From the NCBI RefSeq assembly GCF_010389155.1, contig NC_057769.1:29760735-29824734 (forward strand): 64,000 nucleotides of DNA, in the 5' to 3' direction. Each line of letters starts with the position of its first letter. Within the stretch, counting starts at the first letter, position 1. The notes under the pieces were generated by a model that was not told the origin of the DNA, did not search any database, and worked only from the letters and a program-made list of their open reading frames with translations. This document shows, piece after piece, positions 38,611 to 48,962 of this stretch. A program made the position numbers and the translations under genes. This stretch comes from Erigeron canadensis (Eukaryota > Streptophyta > Magnoliopsida > Asterales > Asteraceae).

Positions 38611-38955
38611 TAGCTAATCAACCCGGGTTAACTGATAAACGCTTTACAAATAAACCGAATGATACCCGGATAACTATAAAATATATTGTCATATTAAAAA
38701 TTATTATGTAAAAAATGAAACTAAACGGAAACAATAATATTGTAGTTGTGGACACACGTTAAAACACATTCGGTTGGCAAAAACAAAAACAAAAACGTTA
38801 TCTAGAAAGAAAAAAAAAGCACCATAGTTTTTAGTCTATTATAACGAAAAAAATAAGGTGATTAAAACTTAGATAATAATGTGGACATTTAATAAACATC
38901 TATATTAATGGTACATATTTAAAAAAAGTATGATGATGTCATTTTTAAAAAATCT
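38611..38955 (-). mobile_element. Truncated Helitron related to 60387-60817
   Basis: The two regions share, in order, AACCCGGGTTAACTGATA, AAATAAACCGAATGATACCCGG, GTGGACACACGTTAAAACAC and GGTGATTAAAA. This copy lacks a clear 5' end. Another Helitron-like 3' sequence (AATCAACCCAGATGCAATCCGGG) begins at about 38956. Confidence 0.72.
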
Positions 38956-41604
38956 TAATCAACCCAGATGCAATCCGGGAAGATGCAAATATATTTCATT
39001 ATAATAAATACAAAAATAAAATTTGTTGTAAGAGGCAGACATTGATCTTAACATTATCAAATATTGAATTCAATCATGAACAAAATATCGTAACTATAAA
39101 TTTGTAATTAATAAAAATTGTTATAGGTGTTGATATTAATTAGACTATACAAGCTTTAAAGTATAATAATATTAGCATCATCATCACTATGTAATAATAA
39201 TATAGCTTACAACCTATAAAAACAAAACATAATTTACGTATTTATAATCATAAACTCAATACACCAGCGAGGTAAACTAATAGACATGTAGTTATGCATT
39301 TTAATATCAAAATAAATTGTTACTTGGAGATAGATATATAGAAGATATCCTTAATTTTAATTTATAAATATTTTATCAAGATTTAAGTGGAAATTCTAAA
39401 CTATGATGACTAAATAAAGAAAATGCTAAATTAGAATAATTATATTTTTGTAATGTGACATCATCTTTAATTATATAAAACTAGTTTATTGTCCCGTGTA
39501 ATACGCGAGATAACGTAGTTAATTAGTGACAAGTTATCGTTTCACAATATCATACATTGACAACTACAAAAAGAAAATGTTGAAAATAGATTAATTAGTA
39601 TTATGATGCCAAAGATGTAAATTAATTACTATATTGCTGTAATGAGTTAATATGCATATAAGCAAATTTTCATTGAAAACTATCGCATTTACGATCAAAG
39701 TTAATGTATGTTTGTATAAAAAATTAGTAACACTTTAAATTATTGTATCAAGTGATAGTTTGAAATTCAATATAAATAGATTTGTTTAGCGGAATATAAA
39801 TAAGAGCTCTATATGGATTTGACTTCTCTTTTATTAGTGTAACTATATTAGTCATTTTTTACAATTTTCACGTAGTTTAATGTTTATATAAATACACACA
39901 TCAATAAAATTTAACAAAACAAAAGTAGTTAGCATTTGAACTACGTATGTATGGGATGAAACCCAATAATATCGAAAACCCTCTTAATTATCCACTCCTA
40001 CAAATTTCGAAAGTGTAATTTATACTCTGATGGATTTCCCAAAGGTTTAAGATCTTGCCAATTGTTCACCTTTTGAAAGTTTACTTTTTGTGTTTATTGT
40101 TAACCTTTTGAATTTTTAAAATTAGTTTTCCATTAATATATTAAGAGTTTCGGATTATGTATTTATAGTTATTTTTAGAATTTTTCAAAGTATTTTTGTA
40201 AAATCATGGTTGAATTTTGTTATTAATATTAGTAATATTTGAAACAAATATTGGGTTTATGTAAGAAATTTAAAAAAACTAAAATATTTAGGAAATTAAA
40301 ATCTTAAACTTTTAATATTTACTTTAATTAACATCACTTATGTAAAAGCAAATTATAATACAATAATCAAGATTTGAAAGTTCATAATATAATCTTATAA
40401 GAGACTCTAAATTTCAACATTTAAATTTATTAAGAAAAACATATAATAAATAACTTATTAAAAGGTGTCAAGTAATAAGTTTTTCAATTTGATAGGATTT
40501 ACAACATAAGCAAATGTTGATTAAGTGAAATAAAATATCTCAATTGGTTAATAGTTATTTAAGAAAATTGTATTTTTGTATATATAAAAGTTAAATATAT
40601 ATTTTTCCGCATATTACGCGAGATAATATAAATACACGAGATAAACATAATAAGTTTTAAGAATAACATAATTATTAATTATAGATAAAACATGTTAAAA
40701 TACAATTGTATTGTTATTTAAAGTTTTATTTGCATTAAATATGGCTAGTAAGATATATAAATTTTTGTATAATGACAATGTAATGTTAAATACATCTAAT
40801 ACTGGTGAAGATAGTAATATTCAAAATTGCTCTTTAGTGTAGTTGGTTTTATAATATGGTTGTTATATATTTGTATAATGACGATATAAAAGTAAATATA
40901 AACAAAACACTTTATTTACTATTATGATTAAATTTCAAACCACCTCATTTAGGCGGGTTGGTCACCATGACATAATTGAGAGTCTGTTATCTTGAGGGAC
41001 GCATATTCAATTCTTGCCATGGATAAAACTGATAAGTATAGTTAATCATCGATGCAAAAAAACTCAACATTGAGGTTTCGTAGGTACCAATTTGGTACAC
41101 GGGATCAAAGGGTTCTCAACGATCTACCCTATGTTATATCTATGTTGCCATGTATGATCTTTATCATCAATTTTGATCATAATCATTAATTATAATCCTA
41201 ATCATTAATATTTAATTTTCCATTTTCTATATAGGTACAAAGATTATATACATGATACTACTTTTTTTTTTATTAATTCACTGATAGTTATCTTTTATCA
41301 AATAAGATTGTTTATTATATTATGTTTATTAATTTTTTTGAAAAGTATTTATTATATTATATTTAATAATTATATATCATGAGAAAGATTTTTATGATTT
41401 ATAAATATTTATGTTTCATTAGTCTTCCTTTTATATATACTTGGCGTATATCATATATTTATAAAATATAATTTAATTGTTTCTATCAGTTGTAATCTGA
41501 CAGTTCTTTATATTACCATAACTATGAATAATAATGTAACTATCAATTATTGTTTTTATATTTATGTTATCAATTATCTCGTACAACGTACGAGTTTAAT
41601 CTAG
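38956..41604. mobile_element. Helitron-end-rich AT DNA
   Basis: Three more Helitron 3' ends can be read: minus strand at 38956-38985; minus strand at 39481-39510 (CTAG beside hairpin-like GTGTAATACGCGAG); and plus strand at 41578-41604 (perfect hairpin CTCGTACAACGTACGAG, then TTTAATCTAG before T). SINE relics lie at about 39920-40060 and possibly 40938-41140. No genes were seen. Element bodies could not be paired with 5' ends. Confidence 0.6.
39920..40060 (-). mobile_element. SINE relic, family A
   Basis: It carries the shared series ACGTATGTATGGGATGAAACCCAAT, CCACTCCTACAAATTTCG and a degraded box B. The same landmarks are at 23596-23733 and 63735-63880. Ends not fixed. Confidence 0.6.
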
Positions 41605-42983
41605 TATCTAATATATATAGTGAATGACATGTTTTTTTTTAATTAATAAATTAATAGTTATCTATATTGGTTAAATAGTAATCAGATAATGTAAAAGACT
41701 TTAATGTATATAATATAACTGTAAACAATTTGATAACTTAATAGTACAGTTACAATATGAACTCATACATGCATGAATATATATATATATATATATGTGG
41801 GAAAAGTGAGTATGAAGTTGTCCCCATATATATATATATATGTATATATATATATTAGTTTATTATGTTTACACATTACACTGGCCGATCAATCTGTGGT
41901 TTCCTACGTATATATATACTTTATTAAATTAAATATACAATATTTAATTATTTAAAATACAAGGACTAATATTATGTTTTCTTAATATTAGTGATTGAAT
42001 ATTAATGGTGGAAAGTGTAAATTAGTGATGGAAAACAAAAAAATGTAAATTATTTAAATTAGATGGACTAATGTTGTGTTTACTTAATATAAAATTTGGT
42101 AATAGTATTATTATTTAGATCTAAGGGTTGTAATCAAAAGTTGGAACTCATCTAACAGTCCTTGTTTCTCCATAAAAGAATTTAGGACCTTCTTATATAT
42201 ATATTGGTAGATGTAGGGAAGAATTAGAATATGACACATAAGATTTTTTTTTCTAGAAACAATCTTCCTTTATTAATAATAGAGAAGATACCCACTTTAT
42301 GTTAATTGGTGGATGAACCTTCCCGTCAATGTCTCATATTCCAGTGAAACGCCAGCATCAACAATCCTATCACGTTACTTTGTTTCGGAAATTCATGTTT
42401 GAGTATACATTGCATTATCATTACCTAACTCCTTCCAGTTTTTGGACTAAACTCTTTGCTAACTAAAAAACTTATGATCCGAACCCGAAAACTACAAACT
42501 GATTAATATTAGACTATCAAAACTATCAGTCGCAGTAATCAGCACATAGACAAGACAATCATGTAGAGATGCAAGGAACATTAAAAACACTAATGATTTA
42601 TAGAGAACTAATGTAATGATCTTTTCATTCGAATAAATTGATTCTAACAAAGCAAGCTTAACCAAGTAACCATCTTTCTAATCATCAAATAATTCTTGAT
42701 ACATTTGCATTCCATTAACCACATTAACCTATACTCAGATACCATTAAATTGAACCCGATGGCAGCAGCAATTCATTCGATTGAATTGATTGGTTACCTT
42801 ATCTTCGATTAAAATAAATATGTTTAGTTAATTTATTTCTCTACAATCATTAATTAATTAATATTATCTATATCTATACTCCCTATATAAACAAACTACC
42901 CTCTCTCAAATTAAACACTCTACCTTTAAAATCCCTATTTTACTCTTTTAATTTACACTACCACCAAACTCTTTATTCCTAAA
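41605..42983. other. Intergenic, AT-rich with (TA)n
   Basis: (TA)n tracts lie at about 41779-41798 and 41826-41852; the 60-codon frame across them is low-complexity. No gene or element boundaries were recognised. Confidence 0.5.
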
Positions 42984-43306
42984 TCTATATCTATATCTAT
43001 ACTATATTAATAAACAAACTAACCTTAATTTTCAACACATTTCTAACTCACAAACTAAATTTATCCAATATATTCTTAACATATTTTACACCCATATTTT
43101 TCCAAACTATCTATCTCATTTATTAATTAATTTAAATATTTTCACCTAATATCTCTATTATATTTCTAATATATATCTCTTAACCATAAAATAACTATAT
43201 TATTATTTACATCTATTACTTTAAGATTAATAATCACATCGTTAACACCACCGCCACTAGCACCGCCCGTTGCCGCCACCGCCGCATTGCGCGGATACCC
43301 GTCTCG
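42984..43306 (+). mobile_element. Helitron-like element, family 3
   Basis: The element starts TCTATATCTATATCTATAC after an A. It ends CGCATTGCGCGGATACCCGTCTCG before T, with short self-complementary GC-rich sequence before the end. The 3' part is CCG/ACC-rich. The terminal CTCG departs from CTRR, so it is either mutated or a variant. Confidence 0.6.
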
Positions 43307-43519
43307 TATTTGTCAAAAGTATATACTATTACTCAATAAAAAGCCAAAAAAAAAAAAAAAAAAAACAAATTAACCGGGTCTTGACTAGTTGGTTTGGGTC
43401 TTAATCCATATAAGTTCATTTTTTTTTATAGGAAACGGATCTTTCTTTTCCACCGGTTCTTCAAAGCTCTGAATCCCCACTTTCCCCGATATTGATTCTC
43501 CCTCTAGCATCGGTTCCGC

Positions 43520-43745
43520 ATCGCGGATCTAATATTCAGCGCATGATCTAGACTATTAGTATTAACCATGTTCACGCTAGAGAACCCCCGTTCTAGTAGA
43601 AGAAAAGCCCCCTAATGGTTCGTCAAAAACTACGATAATATATTAAGGAAAAACCTTGCACTCTAATACCTAAAACAAAGTCTCCCCAAATCTAAATCCT
43701 CATAGAGAGACTTCCTTACCGTTAGATGTTAACCCAATTGTATAT
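43520..43745 (-). mobile_element. SINE relic, family C
   Basis: It shares GATCTAG..TATTA..TTAACC..GTTC(G/A)CGCTAGAGA and the following body with the family C SINE at 13899-14171. The tRNA-like head is degraded and no target duplication was found. Confidence 0.6.
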
Positions 43746-45015
43746 AAGCTCATAACTAAATACCAAACTTTATAAGTGTGTTGTTTTGTTTATATCCATG
43801 TATATACTCATCGGTTTAAAATTATTTTGATATGTATTAAAATTATACTTTATCTATATCTATATTATATAGTACAAGCATTTCACCATCATTCATCTTT
43901 TTAAAAATATCATGATCTAGTTAAACTACCTATTTTCTTTATAACTAATTACAACATAACTATATTATCGTTATTTACATCAATGACTTTTACGTTAATA
44001 ATTACACCACTAACGTCATTGTCGCCGTCACTACCGCCGCAACCACCACCCACACTACCTCCGTCAGGACCGCCACTACCACCCGTCACCGACAACTTAT
44101 AAAAACTTATCTCTAAAACAACTTATAAGCTCATTAGCTAACCCTTTTTTTTAAAAAGCAAATTAGGCTCCGGTTTCTTGGATTTGAATATACCCGAAAG
44201 GGCAAAAACTCGGTTACTGAAAAACCCTTGTATTCAAATTCAACCGGAAAGCCTTAGCTCACACAATGTTATAAACCAACTAACCAAACTTCTCTCCATT
44301 AATGTCTCTAAATCACGATTTATGCTTTCATCTAGTTTTATTTGAAGAAAATATCAAAATATAATCACCAATCATATACGTCTCTGAAGTGAAAGTGAAA
44401 AAAACTCTCTCATCCATTTTCTTTTTTTCTTCCAGAAAGCAGACCACCAACTCATCAGGGTTAGTTTGGGTGCTTTCTTTCTTTCCTTTATTCCTTTGCT
44501 TTTTTTTTTTCTTTTACATTCATATAATGTATTACATTTATGTTATATGGGGCAGTTGCTTTTATCTGAATAGTGATACTCCAAACACAAGTCACTCGAT
44601 AACCCAAATTGTGTATCGTCACCCTTGTAAGACAAATTCTGAATGCGGTTGAGACGATTCTAGGGTCCTTTTTGGATTTTGGGCAATAATATGGTAGAAA
44701 TATGATGGTTGCATAACACATGAGAAGGTAAATTGTATTGAAAGGGAAGAACTAAAAATAGGTAGTTGTTTTAGATAATGAGTATTAGTTATATAAAATA
44801 TTTCCTTACAAAATAGAACACTAAATAAAAATTTTCATGAGACCCTAAAACGCTGCAATTACCTCGCCAGTTCCATTTTTAAGAATCTACATTTGCATTA
44901 GAGGATGGAATAATACAATGTAATGATAGATGGAAGTGGAAATTAGAGGAATACTGTTGATTTCATATTCCAACCATTTATAACTCTTGCTTATCACTAT
45001 CTTGTTGTTAGAATA
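43746..45015. promoter_or_regulatory. Helitron scrap and upstream region of F-box gene 2
   Basis: From 43860 a TCTATATCTATATTATA start leads to an ACC/CCG-rich end near 44095, probably another family 3 element. From about 44165 the sequence resembles the leader of F-box gene 1. A probable non-coding exon ends near 44459 (CAGACCACCAACTCATCAGG), before a GTTAGTTTGGG donor-like sequence. The intron would end at TTGTTAG just before 45012. Confidence 0.5.
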
Positions 45016-46468
45016 ATGGAAGAACCGATTCGGGGGACGTCTAGTAAAGCATCCAAATTTGCATCAGACAAAGATATAATTAGCAGCATGCCAGAGAATG
45101 TGATTACTAATATTATGGATCGGTTGGAGATAGAAGAAGCGGTGAGCACCGGCATTTTGTCGAGAGACTGGAGGTTAAAGTGGACCTTGCTCACCCGGCT
45201 CGTATTTGATTCTGATTTCTTTGAGCGTCTATCATATTTTAATGATGAGGCTTGTTACGGGAGGATAATAATAAGTAGGCTTCTTCTTCATCTTAAAGGT
45301 TCATTAACTAAGTTTGTCCTTGATGTAAGTGATGAAAGTTACTTTGAAGATATTAGTAGTTGGGTTATGTTCTTGTCGAGAAACGGAATTGAGGAATTCA
45401 TTCTTGGAAATCTGCACACGATACCACTTAAGTTACCTACCCATTTTTTCTCTTTTATGAAGTTGAAACATTTGGAACTTTATAATTGTTGTATATGTCC
45501 CATGCCTGGTTTTAGTGGTTTTCCAAATCTGTTGAGCTTAACTCTGTCTGCTGTTAGCTTTGAAAGCTACCAATGTGGGGAGTTTCTCACTCGGAGTCCG
45601 TTACTTGAAGTTCTGATAATTTCTCATGACAGTCTTACTGGGGTAATGCAACATGTTGAGCTTGCAAAACTTGAAAATCTCAAAGTGTTACGTTTTTCAT
45701 TATGTAAGCTGGAAAGTATGGGGACGATCACAAGATCAAACATAGTTCACCTTGTGGGGGAGTTCTCTAAACTTCAGGAGCTCGCTCTAGATTTTTTGGG
45801 CTGCAAGGTAAAGTTGAAATTTATAATTCATTTACAAAATATCTCAGTACGGCTATGAATTCGCAACTATAACTGTGGCTTTGTGTTTACTTATAGTTAT
45901 TTTTTATAGTTATTGGCAGGAACTGAAGCTAGAAAGAATGTCCAAACCACCCTGCCCTGCCTTAAGGCTCTTAACTTATGGAACATAGATTTTAGCTCTG
46001 GTATTATGGTATCATGCGCTATCGAATTGATTTGTGGCTCCTCAAAGTTGTATACACTTGAGATCTCGGTAAGTGGAAGGAATGTATGGTATTCTATTGA
46101 TTAATTGATCATCCATCTTAAAGTCCCATAGTTGTGCATATGAATACTACTGCATTTTGCAGGCCGCACGCAAGAAGGCTGTGGTCCCACCGCCTGCATT
46201 TTGTTCCTCGGAGGTAGACTACAGCACAATGGGGCAACTACAGCTTCGAGAAGTGACGTTAGAATATATTGGATGTTTGGAGAATGAAGCATGTTTGATA
46301 AAGTCTTTGCTTTCATCTTCTCCCTTCTTAAAGGATATGTGGATTCATGCCAAGAGATTATCCCATGGGCCCAGTTATAACCATGAGGAGATGATGTTTG
46401 GTATAGAGCTGTTGAAGTCCCCCCGAGCCTCCCCCTTGGCCGAAATAGACCTCACTTGGTTACAGTAG
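45016..46468 (+). CDS. F-box/FBD/LRR protein, copy 2
   Basis: The exons are 45016-45807, 45910-46068 and 46163-46468, giving 418 residues. The layout equals that of copy 1: F-box at about residues 18-60 (IISSMPENVITNIMDRLEIE), LRR-like middle, FBD-like end (LLSSSPFLKDMWI, then RASPLAEIDLTW). The first and second exons have exactly the same lengths as in copy 1 (792 and 159 bp). Differences are spread over the LRR part (for example LTNCCIRPIP against LYNCCICPMP), where substrates would bind. It probably serves as an SCF substrate receptor; the target is unknown. No break was seen. The start follows the acceptor TTGTTAG and matches copy 1. Confidence 0.9.
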
Positions 46469-47099
46469 GGTCGGCAATACTCTACCCAACCCGATACCCG
46501 ACTGAATTGCCCAAACTTATTTTCATTTGAATAAGGACGCCTGTGGTGATTTGGATCATTAATTTTCCATTTTGAACTTAAAACATTTATTCCTAATACT
46601 CTCTGTAAGTATTTATTTATTAATTTGTCATTTTGAACTTCAAACTTTTATGCCTAAAACTCTCTCCAAGTGCTCAGTTTTCCATCTTGGGATGTCATGT
46701 TAACGTCACCATTTTTCCTGTTAGTTGTTTAAATGAGCCGAAAAGAAGACACAAAAGGACCCGAATACACTACAACCGAAATGAGATTAAACCTTAAATG
46801 ATACCAGTGAATATAAACATCTTGAAGCGAAAATGTCGACAATTGGATAAACATACTCTAAATAAATGAGAGTTTTTTTATTATAGAAATAAAAATGTAT
46901 ATATACATATAAGAAAAAATTAATGGGAGTTTTTTTTATATACTTAACCAATATATGAACTGTAAAGGAAAAGTAACAACTACTAACAAATCCATGCGAC
47001 CAAATTGCAAGCAATTGTTAAAAGATGGCATCAACTCATCAAGAAAAAGAAAAAAAAAAAGAGTATATAGGAAAAAAATAAAGGAGAGTAAAAGATAAA
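46469..47099. other. F-box 2 3' flank
   Basis: The likely 3' UTR matches the copy 1 flank for about 70 bp. A phrase near TTTTGAACTTAAAAC..CTAATACTCTCT is repeated at 46590 and 46632 (unit about 70 bp, diverged). The rest is AT-rich. Confidence 0.5.
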
Positions 47100-47108
47100 A
47101 TCATAAAA

Positions 47109-47414
47109 GAGTTAACTTCATGGATTGTCCATGTGGTTTAGCCAAAAAAAAGACGTTTCACTTTCAACTTTATGGTATAATATCGACATGGGGTGATCTT
47201 TTATAGGATGAGAAGGTTCTTTTTATGTCTTTTATTTTAGCGGTCGTCAAATGATCTCCGTATTCTCCCTCACGTGACCATCATTTGATGGCCTTTAAAA
47301 CAAATAACTGAGTTAAAACCTTATCCTCATATAAAAGATTACCCATGTCAATATCAAACTATAAAAACAATACGTGATTGATTAGATTTACTACGCAATC
47401 TGTGAAATTAACTC
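47109..47414. mobile_element. Mutator-like MITE with 9-bp target duplication
   Basis: The element is 306 bp. The left end GAGTTAACTTCATGGATTG and the right end read inward, GAGTTAATTTCACAGATTG, are inverted repeats. Complementarity continues inward through GACATGGGGTGATCTTTTAT and on. A perfect 9-bp duplication, ATCATAAAA, flanks it (47100-47108 and 47415-47423), the size made by Mutator transposases. It has no coding sequence. Confidence 0.9.
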
Positions 47415-47436
47415 ATCATAAAATGAGACATTATTT

Positions 47437-47579
47437 GGGATGGAAAATCTACTCTAGTACATATGTGGGAGCCATTAAATTCACTTGTTTAAGTGGTGAT
47501 TAGCATTGGGATGGAAAAACTACTCTACTACATATGTGGGAGCCATTAAATTCACTTGTTTAAGTGGTGATTAACATTT
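47437..47579 (+). repeat. 71-bp tandem duplication
   Basis: Two adjacent copies start GGGATGGAAAA and contain CATATGTGGGAGCC and GTTTAAGTGGTGATTA. They differ at only a few positions. Confidence 0.88.
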
Positions 47580-47608
47580 CTTACGCAATATTAGTAAGTA
47601 GTAAGGAT

Positions 47609-48035
47609 CAATGTTTTAAAAACCGGTTTTTTAATCATACCGGTGTGGAAAAAATTTCCGGTATTATCGGATTTACCGGAAATACGGGTCGGTACGGTGA
47701 TTTTAGCTTATTTTATTATTATTCTACAAAATTTGTTACAATTTAACAAAGATAGTCAAAAAATAATTATAATTCACTCAAAAATAAAGATATTTTATAA
47801 CAAAACATAAGGTTTAAAGTTCACAAATAACAAAAACTAACATTAAAGTATCATAAAAAATATTTTAAAAAAAAACTAAATTAAAATACCGGAAATACCG
47901 GAAAATACTGGGAGTACCGGAAATACCAGCCGGTATGAAATAGTTAAAATACCCGAAAAATACCGGGATTAAAATACCGGAGCACCCTCAAATGCCGGTA
48001 ATACCGGCCGGTATATACCGGTATTTAAAACATTG
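47609..48035 (-). mobile_element. hAT-like MITE, copy 2
   Basis: Both ends read CAATGTTTTAAA inward. The perfect 8-bp duplication GTAAGGAT flanks it (47601-47608 and 48036-48043), as hAT transposases make. The interior is rich in CCGGT/ACCGG and matches copy 1 (33706-34141) in reverse. Confidence 0.92.
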
Positions 48036-48043
48036 GTAAGGAT

Positions 48044-48387
48044 CGCTTGACTATTATGATAATATTTTTTTAGAACTTTATATTTGAACATGAACCCTCA
48101 TATTTGACAATTATGTTAATTTTTCCTTCATCAAAATCTAATTACATCGATAACTTACACTATTTGCAGCCGCGACCATCACCTTCAATCACCACGACTA
48201 TGACCGTTGTTGTCACCACCACCAATTGCCGCTGCCACCATCGCTGCCGCTACTGTTGTGCGCTCGCATGACTCGCCACCAACACTGCCGCCATTACATC
48301 GCCGCCACCACCACCAACCGTCATCATCGTCGTACGCCGTCACCGCTACTATCGTGGTACCGCCACATCGTGCGAGTACCCTTCTAG
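48044..48387 (+). mobile_element. Helitron-like 3' end with CCG/ACC-rich tract
   Basis: A CCG/CCA/CAC-rich stretch (48165-48370) runs into ACATCGTGCGAGTACCCTTCTAG before T. This matches the 3' end type at 43270-43306. The 86-codon frame at 48207 is a product of this tract. The 5' end was not located. Confidence 0.55.
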
Positions 48388-48962
48388 TATATTATACAAC
48401 AAATATTAATACATTGATTTGTGAGGGTTCTATCCATAAACTTAGTTATCAAACAACTTTATATTAGTTAGTTTAAATAAATATTAGATGTTAAATATCT
48501 TTTTCTACAAAAATGGTAATATATATTAAAAGATGATAACTTGATGGTATCATCATCTAAGTTAGATGATGTTTCACTGACAAATCATAAAATTGAGGGT
48601 GAGTTTTTTGATATATGTAAAAAGTTACGTTATGTTAACATTATGTAGCATTTTCTTGTATTAAAATAATGTTTAATGTAGAATAATTTTTTATATTTGT
48701 TAGTTTGATTTAATATTAAATATTGTTTTTTATAAAAATGGTAATTCGTTTTTTGTGTGCAAAAGTTTATTCAAGATTAAAGATAAAACTCTTTCCAGTT
48801 ATAAAAGTTTCCAAAAATGAACTTTTTTAGTTTCTACTTAAAAAACAAAAAATCTTTTTTTGAGACGACGTGGCAAAGTTATGACTGTGTGGCTCCAAAG
48901 TGTTTGAACTTGACAGAATGTTCAACTAAAACACACACACACACACACAAAAAGGCGTATGA
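48388..48962. promoter_or_regulatory. Upstream region of the alpha/beta-hydrolase gene
   Basis: AT-rich, with an (AC)n tract at 48931-48950 just before the ATG at 48963. No certain TATA box was identified. Confidence 0.35.

Noticed and set aside
40938..41140. Plus-strand SINE-like sequence
   Set aside because: A box B-like ATTCAATTCTT and a general SINE look are present, but no box A, tail or target duplication could be confirmed.
41773..41955. 60-codon Ile/Tyr-rich frame
   Set aside because: It translates a (TA)n microsatellite.
48207..48467. 86-codon Pro/His/Ala/Thr-rich frame
   Set aside because: It is a translation of a CCG/CCA-rich Helitron 3' tract that recurs near 43250 and 44030.
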